From positions 7,586,029 through 7,650,028 of the forward strand of contig NZ_CP007440.1 of NCBI RefSeq assembly GCF_001579845.1: DNA of 64,000 nt, in the 5' to 3' direction. The notes under the pieces were generated by a model. It saw only the letters and a program-made list of their open reading frames with translations, did not search any database and had not been told where the DNA came from. Source of the DNA: Rhodoplanes sp. Z2-YC6860 (GTDB lineage: Bacteria > Pseudomonadota > Alphaproteobacteria > Rhizobiales > Xanthobacteraceae). Shown here one piece after another: positions 43,383 through 51,174 of this stretch. Every line of letters begins with the position of its first letter. Within the stretch, counting starts at the first letter, position 1. The position numbers were made by a program, and so were the translations under genes.

Positions 43383-44557
43383 GCGCTTGGACGGGCGACC
43401 AGCAGCTTCCCATAAGCGGCGCCGAAGCCAAAAAACGCCGCGACCCAGAAAATGGCCGACACCGCCAGAAGCGGGATCAGCCACGCGGGAGCCAGTGCGG
43501 CACCGATTCGAGCGAACGCCGCCAACAGAATCGCAAGATAGATCGCCTGCGTGGCCCGCGCGGCGGTCAACGTTCGGCCGGTGTGGCCAAGGCTCGCGCG
43601 GGTCATGACGGCAAGCGTCATGGTGCCGATCGCGCCGCCCGCAAAGGCATGAACACCGGCAGCGGCCGGCACGACGTCAAACGTCGCCAGCCCGACCAGC
43701 AGAAAGCCAAACGGAACGAAGGCGTAACCCACGTGCAGGATCAGCACGAGCCGTTCGCGCGTCGTGCGGTCGCCGGCCCAGCGGGCGAGCCGCGCGAGTT
43801 GCAGGAGTCCGGCTATGAGCAATGCCGCCCCCGTCGCATGCATTTGCGGAAGCACAATCCAGAGCAGGAGCGCCAAAGCGCTTGCCGCGATGACGACCGC
43901 GTCGAAACGCCCGAACGGCGCTGGCAGGCGGCCTGGATTCTCCCGCGCGAGCCAATTGCGTGTCAAGCTCGGCACGATGCGGCCGCCGATCAGCGTGATC
44001 AGCATGATCACGGCCGCCATGCCGATCCGCACCGAATAGTCGGCTGCACCTTCGAAATGCGCCTCGAGGTGGAATGCGACATTGCCGGCCGCAAGCAGAC
44101 CGATCAACGCGACGACTTTCAGGTTGCCCCAATTGCCGCTGGCCATGATCTCGCGCGCCGCGGCCGCGCCGACCAGAAGCAGAAAGCCGCCATCGATCAC
44201 GGCGGCCGGCAGCCAGCCGATCGTCCCCGACAGGGTCACCGCCACCCGCCCTGCCGCCCAGGCGATCAGCAGCACCATTAACGGGGCTCCCTGAAGCGGC
44301 AAGCGGCCGGTCCAGTTCGGGATCGCCGTGAGCAAAAAGCCGGTGACCACCGCCGAGACGTAACCATAGAGCATCTCGTGCACGTGCCAGTCGCGCGGCG
44401 AGAAGGCTGTCGGCAAAGCGAGCTCGCCGCAAAACACCGGCAGCCAGATCACGACGGCGAGCCCCGCATAGATCGCGCCGAACAGGAAAAACGGTCGGAA
44501 CCCGTACGAAAAGAGCGCCGGTCCTCGATAGGGCTCGAGCCTTGGGATCGGAGGCAT
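43379..44557 (-). CDS. nnrS: NnrS family membrane protein
   Basis: A 392-residue protein of about 12 membrane helices with the NnrS strings LFSYGFRPFFLFGAIYA, WHVHEMLYGYVSAVVTGFLLTAIPNWTGR and a late HAFAGGAIGTMTLAVMTRASLGHTGR. NnrS is a haem- and copper-containing protein that relieves nitric oxide stress. A FixK/NnrR-like site lies 59 nt before the start, so it is induced with the micro-oxic genes. No nir/nor genes are in the window. Confidence 0.93.
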   Translation of the reverse strand: MPPIPRLEPYRGPALFSYGFRPFFLFGAIYAGLAVVIWLPVFCGELALPTAFSPRDWHVHEMLYGYVSAVVTGFLLTAIPNWTGRLPLQGAPLMVLLIAWAAGRVAVTLSGTIGWLPAAVIDGGFLLLVGAAAAREIMASGNWGNLKVVALIGLLAAGNVAFHLEAHFEGAADYSVRIGMAAVIMLITLIGGRIVPSLTRNWLARENPGRLPAPFGRFDAVVIAASALALLLWIVLPQMHATGAALLIAGLLQLARLARWAGDRTTRERLVLILHVGYAFVPFGFLLVGLATFDVVPAAAGVHAFAGGAIGTMTLAVMTRASLGHTGRTLTAARATQAIYLAILLAAFARIGAALAPAWLIPLLAVSAIFWVAAFFGFGAAYGKLLVARPSA

Positions 44558-44615
44558 GGCCGACTCCTTGTTGCGACCGTTTCGGCTCCGGTAGCGCCGC
44601 GAAGACCAGGCCGCG

Positions 44616-44629
44616 TTGCGCCAGGTCAA
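44616..44629. promoter_or_regulatory. FixK/NnrR-like box before nnrS
   Basis: TTGCGCCAGGTCAA fits TTG(A/C)-N6-(T/G)CAA. It is 59 nt before nnrS. The TTGCG half is also that of NnrR/Dnr sites. Confidence 0.65.
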
Positions 44630-44694
44630 ATTCACGAGGCTGTTCTGCCGGGGCCCGCCGAGCATTCTGGGCTTCCGGCTCGAGCGAAACGCGT

Positions 44695-44708
44695 TTGCGC
44701 CAAATCAA
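44695..44708. promoter_or_regulatory. FixK/FNR box before the stress-protein gene
   Basis: TTGCGCCAAATCAA fits the same consensus and lies 61 nt before the universal stress protein start. Together with the site at 44616 each divergent gene has its own box at the same distance. Confidence 0.65.
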
Positions 44709-44768
44709 TGTGCCGGTTGCGCGGCGTGGCATCGTTCCCTCTGGATTCAGACCATTGGAGACGATGCC

Positions 44769-45605
44769 ATGTCGCTATCCGGCCAGCCGCCTGCGGGCGC
44801 GACCTATTCGACCATCCTGCTTCCCATGGATCTCGATCCCGAGACCGAAGGCCGCGCCAGGCTTGCGACCGATCTCGCCGACCGTTTCGCAGCGCGCATG
44901 ATCGGAACTGCTGCAGAGGAGATCGTGGCGCCGCTCTATTTCGAAGGCGCCGATGCCGGCATCGCCAGCATCATGGACATCCAGGCAGAGCAGGCCCAAA
45001 AAGCGCTTGCCGAGGCCGAGACCCGTTTTCGCAGAATCGCCGGCGCGCGAAACCGCATCGTGTGGCGTCACGCCTTGACCGCGCCCACCGCCTACGCGCT
45101 GGAGCAGGCGCGCTCCGCCGATCTTATCGTCGCGGCACGCCCGCGCGCCGACGGCACGTTCGATCCGATGGCGGCCGACGGCGGCGATCTCGTGATGGAC
45201 GCCGGCCGGCCGGTGCTGTTCGTGCCGCCGCAGATCGACCATCTCGCGGCCAAGCGCATCGTCATCGGCTGGAAGGACAGCCGCGAGGCGCGCCGCGCCG
45301 TATGGGACAGCCTGCCGTTCCTCAAGGCCGCCGAGGACGTGTTCGTGGTGTCGACCGAAAGCCCGGCCGACAGCGTCGAGGATGTCGAAGCCTACCTGAC
45401 GTCGCATGGCGTGCGGGCGCATGTGATGCTTCGGCCCGGAGTCGATGCGATCGGGGACGAACTGATTGCCGTGGCGCGACTGAAGGGCGCCGATCTCATC
45501 GTATCGGGCGCCTACGGCCACAGCCGCATGCGCGAGTGGGCCTTCGGCGGCGCCACCCGCGAGCTGCTGCATCATTCGCCGCTCTGCCTCCTGATGGCCC
45601 ATTGA
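44769..45605 (+). CDS. universal stress protein, two-domain
   Basis: A 278-residue tandem UspA protein. The first domain (16-150, STILLPMDLDPETEG) is degenerate; the second (160-278) has KRIVIGWKDSREARRAV and GADLIVSGAYGHSRMREWAFGGATRELLHHS, the G-x2-G-x9-G(S/T) ATP-binding pattern. Such proteins are often under FNR-type control for survival at low oxygen, which fits the box upstream. Start ATG 44769 with GGAG before it. Confidence 0.9.
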   Translation: MSLSGQPPAGATYSTILLPMDLDPETEGRARLATDLADRFAARMIGTAAEEIVAPLYFEGADAGIASIMDIQAEQAQKALAEAETRFRRIAGARNRIVWRHALTAPTAYALEQARSADLIVAARPRADGTFDPMAADGGDLVMDAGRPVLFVPPQIDHLAAKRIVIGWKDSREARRAVWDSLPFLKAAEDVFVVSTESPADSVEDVEAYLTSHGVRAHVMLRPGVDAIGDELIAVARLKGADLIVSGAYGHSRMREWAFGGATRELLHHSPLCLLMAH

Positions 45606-45617
45606 GGAACCACGATC

Positions 45618-45869
45618 ATGAACGGCATGCTCAAGCTTCTGCTTTTGAGTCTGGCAGCCCTCGTTGGCCTCGCCGCCATCGACTATTTCGTCATGCCGCC
45701 GACCGCACCCGTGGGCTGGGGCGACGATCCGCAGCCGCTATGGCAGGTCGAGACGGCCTTCCTGCTGCGGGCGCTGGAAAATATCTCGGCGATGGTCGTG
45801 ATCGGGATCGTTCTGCTGGGGGCGGCGTTTTATATTCAGCGTTGGCTGCAGCCTGACGCGCAGCCGTAA
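45618..45869 (+). CDS. small two-helix membrane protein, unknown
   Basis: An 83-residue protein with helices at about 4-25 (MLKLLLLSLAALVGLAAIDY) and 54-75 (NISAMVVIGIVLLGAAFYI). The loop is rich in Pro, Trp and Asp (PPTAPVGWGDDPQPLWQVE). I do not recognise the family. TTGAGGAACC precedes the ATG. It lies 12 nt after the stress protein gene and shares its FixK-controlled transcript, so a role in micro-oxic respiration or its assembly is plausible. Confidence 0.7.
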   Translation: MNGMLKLLLLSLAALVGLAAIDYFVMPPTAPVGWGDDPQPLWQVETAFLLRALENISAMVVIGIVLLGAAFYIQRWLQPDAQP

Positions 45870-45980
45870 CACCGTTGCAAACAGAACGTGCCACCGAGCC
45901 GACAACCTCCGCCAGAGTTCACCGACGCGGCATCCGAGGAGCGCGGCCGGCTCGCGCCGGCCAACGCGCTCTTTCTCCGT

Positions 45981-45994
45981 TTGAGCTAGGTCAA
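45981..45994. promoter_or_regulatory. FixK/FNR box before the 54-residue protein gene
   Basis: TTGAGCTAGGTCAA fits TTG(A/C)-N6-(T/G)CAA exactly and lies 85 nt before the next start codon. Confidence 0.65.
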
Positions 45995-46078
45995 TGCCGC
46001 GCGATCGGGCCGCGGCGATCATCTTCACATTCGATGCCGACCACTGTCCGTCGGCCACCCCGAAGAGGAGTCACAAAC

Positions 46079-46243
46079 ATGTCCGTCGCCGAATTGGTGT
46101 ACCTGTGCGGAGTCATCGTCGCGTTCCTGACGTTCAGCGTAACGCTCGCTTGGTGCCAACACCAGACCAGTGACTTCGTCCGGCCCGAGGAGTCGCCAAC
46201 CACCGCGTCCGCCGACGATCACGACTTCAGAAAGGCGGCGTGA
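46079..46243 (+). CDS. small single-pass membrane protein, unknown
   Basis: A 54-residue protein: one helix (LVYLCGVIVAFLTFSVTLAW) and a hydrophilic tail rich in Asp, Glu and His. The N-terminus is MSVAEL, and GAGGAG lies 8 nt before the ATG, a strong start. The size and a FixK box upstream suggest an accessory subunit or assembly factor used at low oxygen. I know no named family. Confidence 0.65.
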   Translation: MSVAELVYLCGVIVAFLTFSVTLAWCQHQTSDFVRPEESPTTASADDHDFRKAA

Positions 46244-46306
46244 TCGGTTCGACCGCTGTTTGGCGAGGATCAAAGCCGGCTGATCGCAGGCCCGTCGTGG
46301 CCGCGG

Positions 46307-46504
46307 TCAGGCCGGCTCCCGCCAGTCGCGCCAATGAGTCGGGTTGACGTCCAACGGCTTGCCCGTCTCCGCATTGGCCCAGCCGTGGCGAAGACGGCGA
46401 CAGCGAACGACCAGCGCATGGGCATCACCGTGCTCGACGACGGCGAGTTCAAGATCGCGATCGAACGGCGCGGTGGCGATCGGGTGCCAGTCAGGATCTG
46501 TCAT
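46307..46504 (-). CDS. small conserved hypothetical protein
   Basis: A 65-residue soluble protein beginning MTDPDWHPIATAPFDRDLEL and closing KPLDVNPTHWRDWREP. I recognise WHPIATAPFDRDLELAV and PTHWRDW as strings of a conserved short protein in Bradyrhizobium relatives; no function is known. A perfect anaerobox lies 55 nt before its start, so it appears to belong to the low-oxygen set. Confidence 0.7.
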   Translation of the reverse strand: MTDPDWHPIATAPFDRDLELAVVEHGDAHALVVRCRRLRHGWANAETGKPLDVNPTHWRDWREPA

Positions 46505-46559
46505 TTCGGCTCTAAGTCAGCGGGAAACCGAACCTTGAGGCGCGGCCACGGTTTCCGCA

Positions 46560-46573
46560 TTGATGTGGATCAA
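46560..46573. promoter_or_regulatory. perfect anaerobox (TTGAT-N4-ATCAA)
   Basis: TTGATGTGGATCAA is a full FNR/FixK palindrome. It is 55 nt before the minus-strand gene that starts at 46504 and 115 nt before the CBS gene. Confidence 0.75.
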
Positions 46574-46624
46574 GGACGGATTCGCCGGCAGTTTCGGCTG
46601 GCCTGACACATTGAGATGCCGGTT

Positions 46625-46638
46625 TTGACCTGACTCAA
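46625..46638. promoter_or_regulatory. FixK/FNR box before the CBS-BON gene
   Basis: TTGACCTGACTCAA fits TTG(A/C)-N6-(T/G)CAA and lies 50 nt before the CBS-BON start. Confidence 0.65.
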
Positions 46639-46688
46639 CCCGCTTCGCATGGCCGGGGTCCATCGTGGCGCATCCCAAGGAGGTTGCC

Positions 46689-47420
46689 ATGGAAACCCAA
46701 GACGTCATGTCCCGCCCGGTCTTTTCAATCGCCCCGACGGACTCGCTGGACAGCGCCATCCGCGTGATGCTGCACAACCACATCAGCGGCTTGCCGGTCG
46801 TCGACGCCGAAGGCCGCCTGCAGGGCATGCTCACCGAAGGCGATCTGCTACGGCGGGCCGAGACGGCAACGCAACGGCAGCGCCCGCGCTGGCTGGCTTT
46901 TCTGCTCGGCCCCGGCCGCCTGGCTGACGATTACGTCCACGCTCACGGACGCAAGGTCGGCGAGATCATGACGCCCGATCCGGTGACGGTCGCAGAAGAC
47001 ACGCCGCTCGAGCACGTGGTTTCGCTGATGGAAAAGCACCGCATCAAACGCGTGCCAGTGATGCGAGGCGGCAAGGTCATGGGCATCATCAGCCGCGCCA
47101 ATCTGCTCTATGCGCTGGCAAGCATCGCGCGCGAAGCCAAGCCGGTCAAACTCGACGATCGCGCCATCCGCAACCGCTTGCTCGCCGAGCTCGAAGGCCA
47201 GAGCTGGGCGCCAACCCGCTCAATCGACGTCGTCGTTCGCGACGGCATCGTCCAGCTCTGGGGCACGATCACCGACGAACGCGAACGGCAGGCCACGATT
47301 GTGGCGGCTGAGAACATCCCGGGCGTCAAGCGCATTGAAGATCACCTAGCCTGGGTCGACCCGATGACCGGCATGGTGGTCGAAAGCGACGGCCAGGCGA
47401 CCTGTCCGCTCGCGGGCTGA
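46689..47420 (+). CDS. CBS-pair and BON domain protein
   Basis: A 243-residue protein. Two CBS motifs (VMSRPVFSIAPTDSLDSAI to about 60; IMTPDPVTVAEDTPLEHVVSLMEKHRIKRVPV at about 97-130) form a Bateman module that senses adenine nucleotides. A C-terminal BON domain (about 160-225; VVVRDGIVQLWGTITDERER) may bind membranes or partners. AAGGAGG precedes ATG 46689. The pairing of CBS and BON with universal stress proteins is common in low-oxygen regulons. Confidence 0.9.
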   Translation: METQDVMSRPVFSIAPTDSLDSAIRVMLHNHISGLPVVDAEGRLQGMLTEGDLLRRAETATQRQRPRWLAFLLGPGRLADDYVHAHGRKVGEIMTPDPVTVAEDTPLEHVVSLMEKHRIKRVPVMRGGKVMGIISRANLLYALASIAREAKPVKLDDRAIRNRLLAELEGQSWAPTRSIDVVVRDGIVQLWGTITDERERQATIVAAENIPGVKRIEDHLAWVDPMTGMVVESDGQATCPLAG

Positions 47421-47825
47421 TCGGACGTCCAAGCCGAGAGGCGTCTGAGGTATCGTTTGTGACGCGAGATGCCAGCCATGCCTCCAAGTCTACTAAACTA
47501 GATCTTCCGAGGGCGAGTTGGGTTCGCATGCGGCAAGCGCTGCGAGCTGCAAGAGTGGCTAACTCATGCTGAGGGTGTCACCGCCCGCCGTGCGAATCTA
47601 ACACCTATAAAGTTGGCGGTTAGGAATCCGAGGCGCAGTTGAGCCTCCAAGGGGCGGCCGGGGGTCCGCCAGTTCGCGGGGCACCTTCCAGGGCTTAGAG
47701 AATCAATCCGTATTCGTACGCATCATCGGAAAGCGACACTTGTCGCGCGCTTTGCGAAAAGGACCGCCGGATGTGCATCCGACGGTCAAATCTCGAGTGG
47801 CCGCCAGCGAGCCGAATGTAAGAAG
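47421..47825. other. gene-free stretch
   Basis: About 400 bp without a credible frame. It contains the terminator of the next minus-strand gene (47762-47786); nothing else stands out. Confidence 0.6.
47762..47786 (-). terminator. terminator of the small secreted protein gene
   Basis: GACCG-C-CGGATG and CATCCG-A-CGGTC pair with one mismatch; on the minus strand the stem is followed by CTTTTC. It lies 40 nt behind the stop at 47826. Confidence 0.6.
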
Positions 47826-48125
47826 CTATTCCGGCTGGCCGTGATCCGCCATGCAAGTCTTATAAAGACCGGTCGGTGTGCTCAACGCGTTGTAGCCCCT
47901 GAACCTCGCGATGCGAGCGTTGCATTCGCGCAGCGCCCGGACCCGTTCGGGCGATACGCCGCCTTCCATCACGTCTTCAGTTGCCTGCGCCCGCGCCTGA
48001 GCTGCTCGACTCTTCGCCATCGCCGCAGTTGGAGCTGCTGCCACGGCAAGGCCCAGGGCGAGCGCCAACGTCGAAATCAGACTCTTCGGAGTAGTCACTC
48101 TTTGCTTTAACTGCCTGCTTGTCAT
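47826..48125 (-). CDS. small secreted protein, unknown
   Basis: A 99-residue protein with a clear signal peptide (STLALALGLAVAAAPTAAMAKS) and a mature part ending in ALRECNARIARFRGYN and YKTCMADHGQPE, with two Cys in a helical hairpin-like pattern known from short secreted proteins of Bradyrhizobium relatives. Function unknown. Its upstream region (48168-48232) is a near-copy of that before the gene at 48934, so the two units should be co-regulated, probably by the adjacent sigma factor. Confidence 0.65.
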   Translation of the reverse strand: MTSRQLKQRVTTPKSLISTLALALGLAVAAAPTAAMAKSRAAQARAQATEDVMEGGVSPERVRALRECNARIARFRGYNALSTPTGLYKTCMADHGQPE

Positions 48126-48167
48126 AGTGGCGTAACCTCGGTTTTTTTGGATGAGGCGACGTTCGCT

Positions 48168-48232
48168 CATCTGACGTTGAATTCGGGCTGACGCCGATTG
48201 AAGTCACACACGAAGCAATCACCTCACCGTGA
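48168..48232. repeat. duplicated upstream region, copy 1
   Basis: About 65 bp matching 48980-49045 at roughly 83 percent with one single-base gap. On the minus strand both read GTGATTGCTTCGT, then TGACTTCAATC. Each copy ends about 45 nt before the start codon of a small secreted protein, so it is likely a duplicated promoter. Confidence 0.75.
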
Positions 48233-48290
48233 AGCCTGATCCACCTCGATTTGTTGGACCGATGCGCGCTACTGCACGCGTTGGCTCATA

Positions 48291-48320
48291 AAAAGCCCCG
48301 GCAGCAATGCCGGGGCTTTT
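48291..48320. terminator. strong intrinsic terminator, symmetric
   Basis: A perfect 13-bp stem with a GCAA tetraloop, bounded by AAAA and TTTT, so it works in both directions. It closes the minus-strand unit that ends at 48341. Confidence 0.85.
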
Positions 48321-48340
48321 GCTGGATATCGTCGAAGCGA

Positions 48341-48619
48341 TCACCAGCGATCGGGATCACCGTAAGGGTGGTCTGGATAAGGCAGGTTACGACCCGGACC
48401 GAGCGGCTCGGCCGCCGTGCCCGCGGCGGGGAAACGTGTACCGCTCGAGGACCAGCCAGACGACCGGTCGGACGGGGGCGAGATCGTTCGCTCCTGGGTC
48501 CAAGCACTGCTCGCGTATGCGTCGGCTGGGCGGTGACCTCTTGGCGTGGCGAAACCCGGCTCGACGATTGCGAGCAGAAGTCCCGCAGTGGCTAGAATGA
48601 TCGCACACTTCGTTTCCAT
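48341..48619 (-). CDS. small secreted Ser/Pro/Gly-rich protein, unknown
   Basis: A 92-residue protein with a signal peptide (CAIILATAGLLLAIVEPGFA) and a low-complexity mature region rich in Ser, Thr, Pro and Gly, ending YPDHPYGDPDRW. No Cys in the mature part and no known domain. AGGAAAG precedes ATG 48619. It follows the gene at 48695 by 75 nt and is closed by a strong terminator. Confidence 0.55.
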   Translation of the reverse strand: METKCAIILATAGLLLAIVEPGFATPRGHRPADAYASSAWTQERTISPPSDRSSGWSSSGTRFPAAGTAAEPLGPGRNLPYPDHPYGDPDRW

Positions 48620-48694
48620 GATCGTTACTTTCCTGTTGCTCTCTGGACGGCACCCGCCCCCGTCGCGCATGGCGCGGGCGGATCTCTCGCGGGG

Positions 48695-48934
48695 TTACTG
48701 TTGCCTCTGCTGCTTCTTCGTGTGTGCGCGAAGATGCGTTGCGTAAAGGCGCGAGGTTTGAGCGCGGGCCAAGTAGCCGTCAGAGCCGCCCTGATAGATG
48801 CTGGAGCCGTTCTCCCTCAGCCCGTAGGGCGGGTGCGCAATGTTGCCCGATCCGACATCGGGGTTCCAAGACTGAGCGATGGCGGAGGAGCCGAGCGATG
48901 CGACCACAACCGCGATGGCGAGAAGCTTTTTCAT
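48695..48934 (-). CDS. small secreted protein, unknown
   Basis: A 79-residue protein: signal peptide MKKLLAIAVVVASLGSSAIA, then SWNPDVGSGNIAHPPYG and a basic, Gln-rich tail. No known domain. GGAGATGAA directly precedes ATG 48934. It is the first gene of the unit behind copy 2 of the duplicated promoter, downstream of the sigma/anti-sigma operon on the same strand. Confidence 0.6.
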   Translation of the reverse strand: MKKLLAIAVVVASLGSSAIAQSWNPDVGSGNIAHPPYGLRENGSSIYQGGSDGYLARAQTSRLYATHLRAHTKKQQRQQ

Positions 48935-48979
48935 TTCATCTCCATGATTTCGTGATGCGGACAAACGCGATCGTGCGTT

Positions 48980-49045
48980 CATCTGGCATTGAAATTCGGT
49001 GTGACACTGATTGAAGTCACAGACGAAGCAATCACCTCGTCGTGA
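48980..49045. repeat. duplicated upstream region, copy 2
   Basis: Counterpart of 48168-48232, placed 45 nt before the start at 48934. The best-conserved blocks are GATTGAAGTCAC and CGAAGCAATCACCTC (plus strand). Confidence 0.75.
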
Positions 49046-49193
49046 GTCTCAAATTCACCTTGAAACTGTCCGGACAAGTGCGCGTAGCGCAACGACGCCC
49101 GAGCCGGTGCGCGGCAGCTGCCATCGCCCTCACAGCGAACCACGCAGTGCAATTCGGAGGACGTAGAACTCGCGCTCGCCGCGGCGCGTCGGC

Positions 49194-49835
49194 TCACCAA
49201 CGCAGGAGTCGAACCCCAAGCACCGCGCCAGTTAACACGCAAAGAGCAACTGCTCCGCCATACCAAACGGCCACGAACGGCAAGGAGTCATTGGGACAGT
49301 GCAACGCGTATGCCGCAGCGCCGATGCCACCGGCAACAAGACCGGCCAAAGCACCCGTCCTGGGCAAATTCGTGGGGGCAGCATCTCGGGCCGCCCTAAC
49401 GATGATCGCAAAGGGCACGATCGCCATGACGGGAATGGAGAGCAGGCACTGGAGCAAACGCTCGCCGGCAACAAGATGAGCCCACTGTGATGCCGGCACG
49501 AACATCAGATTCACTGCGGCCAGGGCCAGCAAGCCGACAAACGGAGCTCCTGCTGAATATATCGTAGAGCGTTTTTCCTCGCCGGGGCGCGTGTGCGTAA
49601 GCAACAGCCGCCAACCTAGGATGCTGATGATCGATCCAAATCCGATCTTGACGAACAGAAATTTCATGACCTCGGGATTGTTCAGGTCCGGGCGCATCCC
49701 CAACGCGACGATGCAGACTACTGACGAGAAAGCTAACCCAGAAACGGTCGCGATGGTTAGGCTTCGAAAGACCTTGAATCTATCTACGGGCTCAAGGTTG
49801 CTGCTGAGCAGATCGATCAGTTGTTCGGTCTTCAT
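49194..49835 (-). CDS. nrsF: anti-sigma factor NrsF (DUF1109)
   Basis: A 213-residue inner-membrane protein with six helices, beginning MKTEQLIDLLSSNLEPVD, the DUF1109 N-terminus. VGGIGAAAYALHCPNDSLPFVAVWYG in helices 5-6 contains the conserved His-Cys-x-x-Asp/Asn-Asp motif; NrsF anti-sigma factors keep their sigma factor at the membrane and respond to metal or oxidative stress through periplasmic cysteines. Its start overlaps the sigma gene stop by 4 nt. Confidence 0.9.
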   Translation of the reverse strand: MKTEQLIDLLSSNLEPVDRFKVFRSLTIATVSGLAFSSVVCIVALGMRPDLNNPEVMKFLFVKIGFGSIISILGWRLLLTHTRPGEEKRSTIYSAGAPFVGLLALAAVNLMFVPASQWAHLVAGERLLQCLLSIPVMAIVPFAIIVRAARDAAPTNLPRTGALAGLVAGGIGAAAYALHCPNDSLPFVAVWYGGAVALCVLTGAVLGVRLLRW

Positions 49836-50434
49836 CTTGCTTTTTCCCGCGAGACCATCGCTCTCAACTGCTTGATTCCACGGTGCACGTTCATCTTGAC
49901 CGCGGATTCGGAAATGCCGCAACGCGCCGCCGCTTCGACGACGCTGAGTCCCTCGATTTTTACGTATTGGACCGCCAAGCGAATTTTATCCGGCAGCTTC
50001 GCCAGAACTTTGTTCAGATCGAAGTGACTGTTCATCGCATGACTATCGTCTGACGCGATGATTTCGGCGGCGTCTTCGATGGGCACACTTTTCAACGTTG
50101 ATCGGTGCCGGCGCAGATAATCGATCAGTTTATAGCGAGCAATCGCATAGACCCAAGGTGTCAGGAGCCGAGTAGGATCGTATGTGTGACGTCGTGTGTG
50201 AACGGCGATGAGCGCTTCTTGAACCAGGTCTTCAGTCTCTTCCGCTTCACGGCCAGCTCGAACCAACTTGCCGCGATAATAGCCGCGCAGATGCACGCTG
50301 AGCTCGGAAAGCAGAACGCCATATGCAGCGCCATCGCCGCCCAGACCCGCGATCATCAAGGCCCGCAACGACGTCTCCTTCGCGCTTTCGGCCTTCGTCG
50401 TTTCGGAGTTCGACGTCTTCCCGTTAACGAGCAC
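49832..50434 (-). CDS. sigF: ECF sigma factor, SigF-like
   Basis: A 200-residue sigma-70-family protein: region 2 (YRGKLVRAGREAEETEDLVQEALIAVHTRRHTYDP, TPWVYAIARYKLIDYLRR) and region 4 (LPDKIRLAVQYVKIEGLSVVEAAARCGISESAVKMNVHRG). Coupling to a DUF1109 gene marks the SigF/NrsF class, which in Caulobacter answers to chromate, cadmium and copper and drives bufferin operons. Start GTG 50434. The three small secreted genes downstream on the same strand are likely targets. Confidence 0.9.
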   Translation of the reverse strand: MLVNGKTSNSETTKAESAKETSLRALMIAGLGGDGAAYGVLLSELSVHLRGYYRGKLVRAGREAEETEDLVQEALIAVHTRRHTYDPTRLLTPWVYAIARYKLIDYLRRHRSTLKSVPIEDAAEIIASDDSHAMNSHFDLNKVLAKLPDKIRLAVQYVKIEGLSVVEAAARCGISESAVKMNVHRGIKQLRAMVSREKAR

Positions 50435-50661
50435 GCTACCCCCATGTGAATGCGCCGGAAGAATGCAACGAGCTTTCGCTCCGTTGCGAACGCATCAGAC
50501 ATAAGCGGCTATCACGCCTGGAGGTGGTATTAGGCAGTTTAAAGTTCTGTGACGAGGCCGAGGCCGACATTCACGAGTGAGTGAGCTTGTGACCGCGCGG
50601 CATGAGCGTTCGAATTCATCGCCAGGCTCGATCGCCCTCACCACGGAGAGGATACAATCCG

Positions 50662-51174
50662 ATGTCGGTAATGACGCATCTCAGCGGTCTTTCGAAACTG
50701 AGTGAAAGCATATCCAATGCCGCAAAAATTTGGGCCCCACTGCCACTGCGGCTGATCGTCGGGTACGGCTTCATGGCGCATGGCTTCGCAAAGCTGGCAC
50801 GGGGCTTCGATGCGTTTCCCGCGATCTTGCAGGCACTGGGCATGCCGGCTCCGCACCTCTTGGGATCGCTGACGATCTTGGTTGAAATATTTGGCGGTCT
50901 GGCCGTGCTTTTAGGCGCGCTGGTGCCGCTGGCCAGCATACCGATGGCGGCGATCCTCCTCGTCGCCATGTTTGCCGTGCACCTGCCTTACGGATTCAGC
51001 TCGATCAAGCTGCAGGCTGTGACGGCGGCCGGTGCGCAGTTCGGCCCGCCTGGCTTTGAAACCGATCTCCTTTACCTCGCATGCCTCGCGGCCCTTGTCT
51101 TTTGGGGCCCGGGGCCATTGGCGATCGATAGCTTTCTGGCAAAGCGTAGAGAACCCACGCGCCTTCCGTCGTAA
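50662..51174 (+). CDS. DoxX family membrane protein
   Basis: A 170-residue protein with four helices and the DoxX pattern RLIVGYGFMAHGFAKLARG, LVEIFGGLAVLLGALVPLA and MFAVHLPYGF. DoxX proteins associate with quinone or thiol redox systems; a DoxX (BufD) is also a usual fourth part of bufferin operons, which is interesting since the sigma operon diverges from this gene. GGAGAGG lies 12 nt before ATG 50662. Confidence 0.85.
   Translation: MSVMTHLSGLSKLSESISNAAKIWAPLPLRLIVGYGFMAHGFAKLARGFDAFPAILQALGMPAPHLLGSLTILVEIFGGLAVLLGALVPLASIPMAAILLVAMFAVHLPYGFSSIKLQAVTAAGAQFGPPGFETDLLYLACLAALVFWGPGPLAIDSFLAKRREPTRLPS

Noticed and set aside
49194-49225. tRNA-like T arm (GGGGTTCGACTCCTG on the minus strand)
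   Set aside because: It encodes the conserved C-terminus of the NrsF protein (LGVRLLRW), and there are no anticodon or acceptor stems around it.
48979-49266. 95-codon minus-strand frame between nrsF and the small secreted gene
   Set aside because: It covers the duplicated promoter and lacks an SD or credible protein composition.
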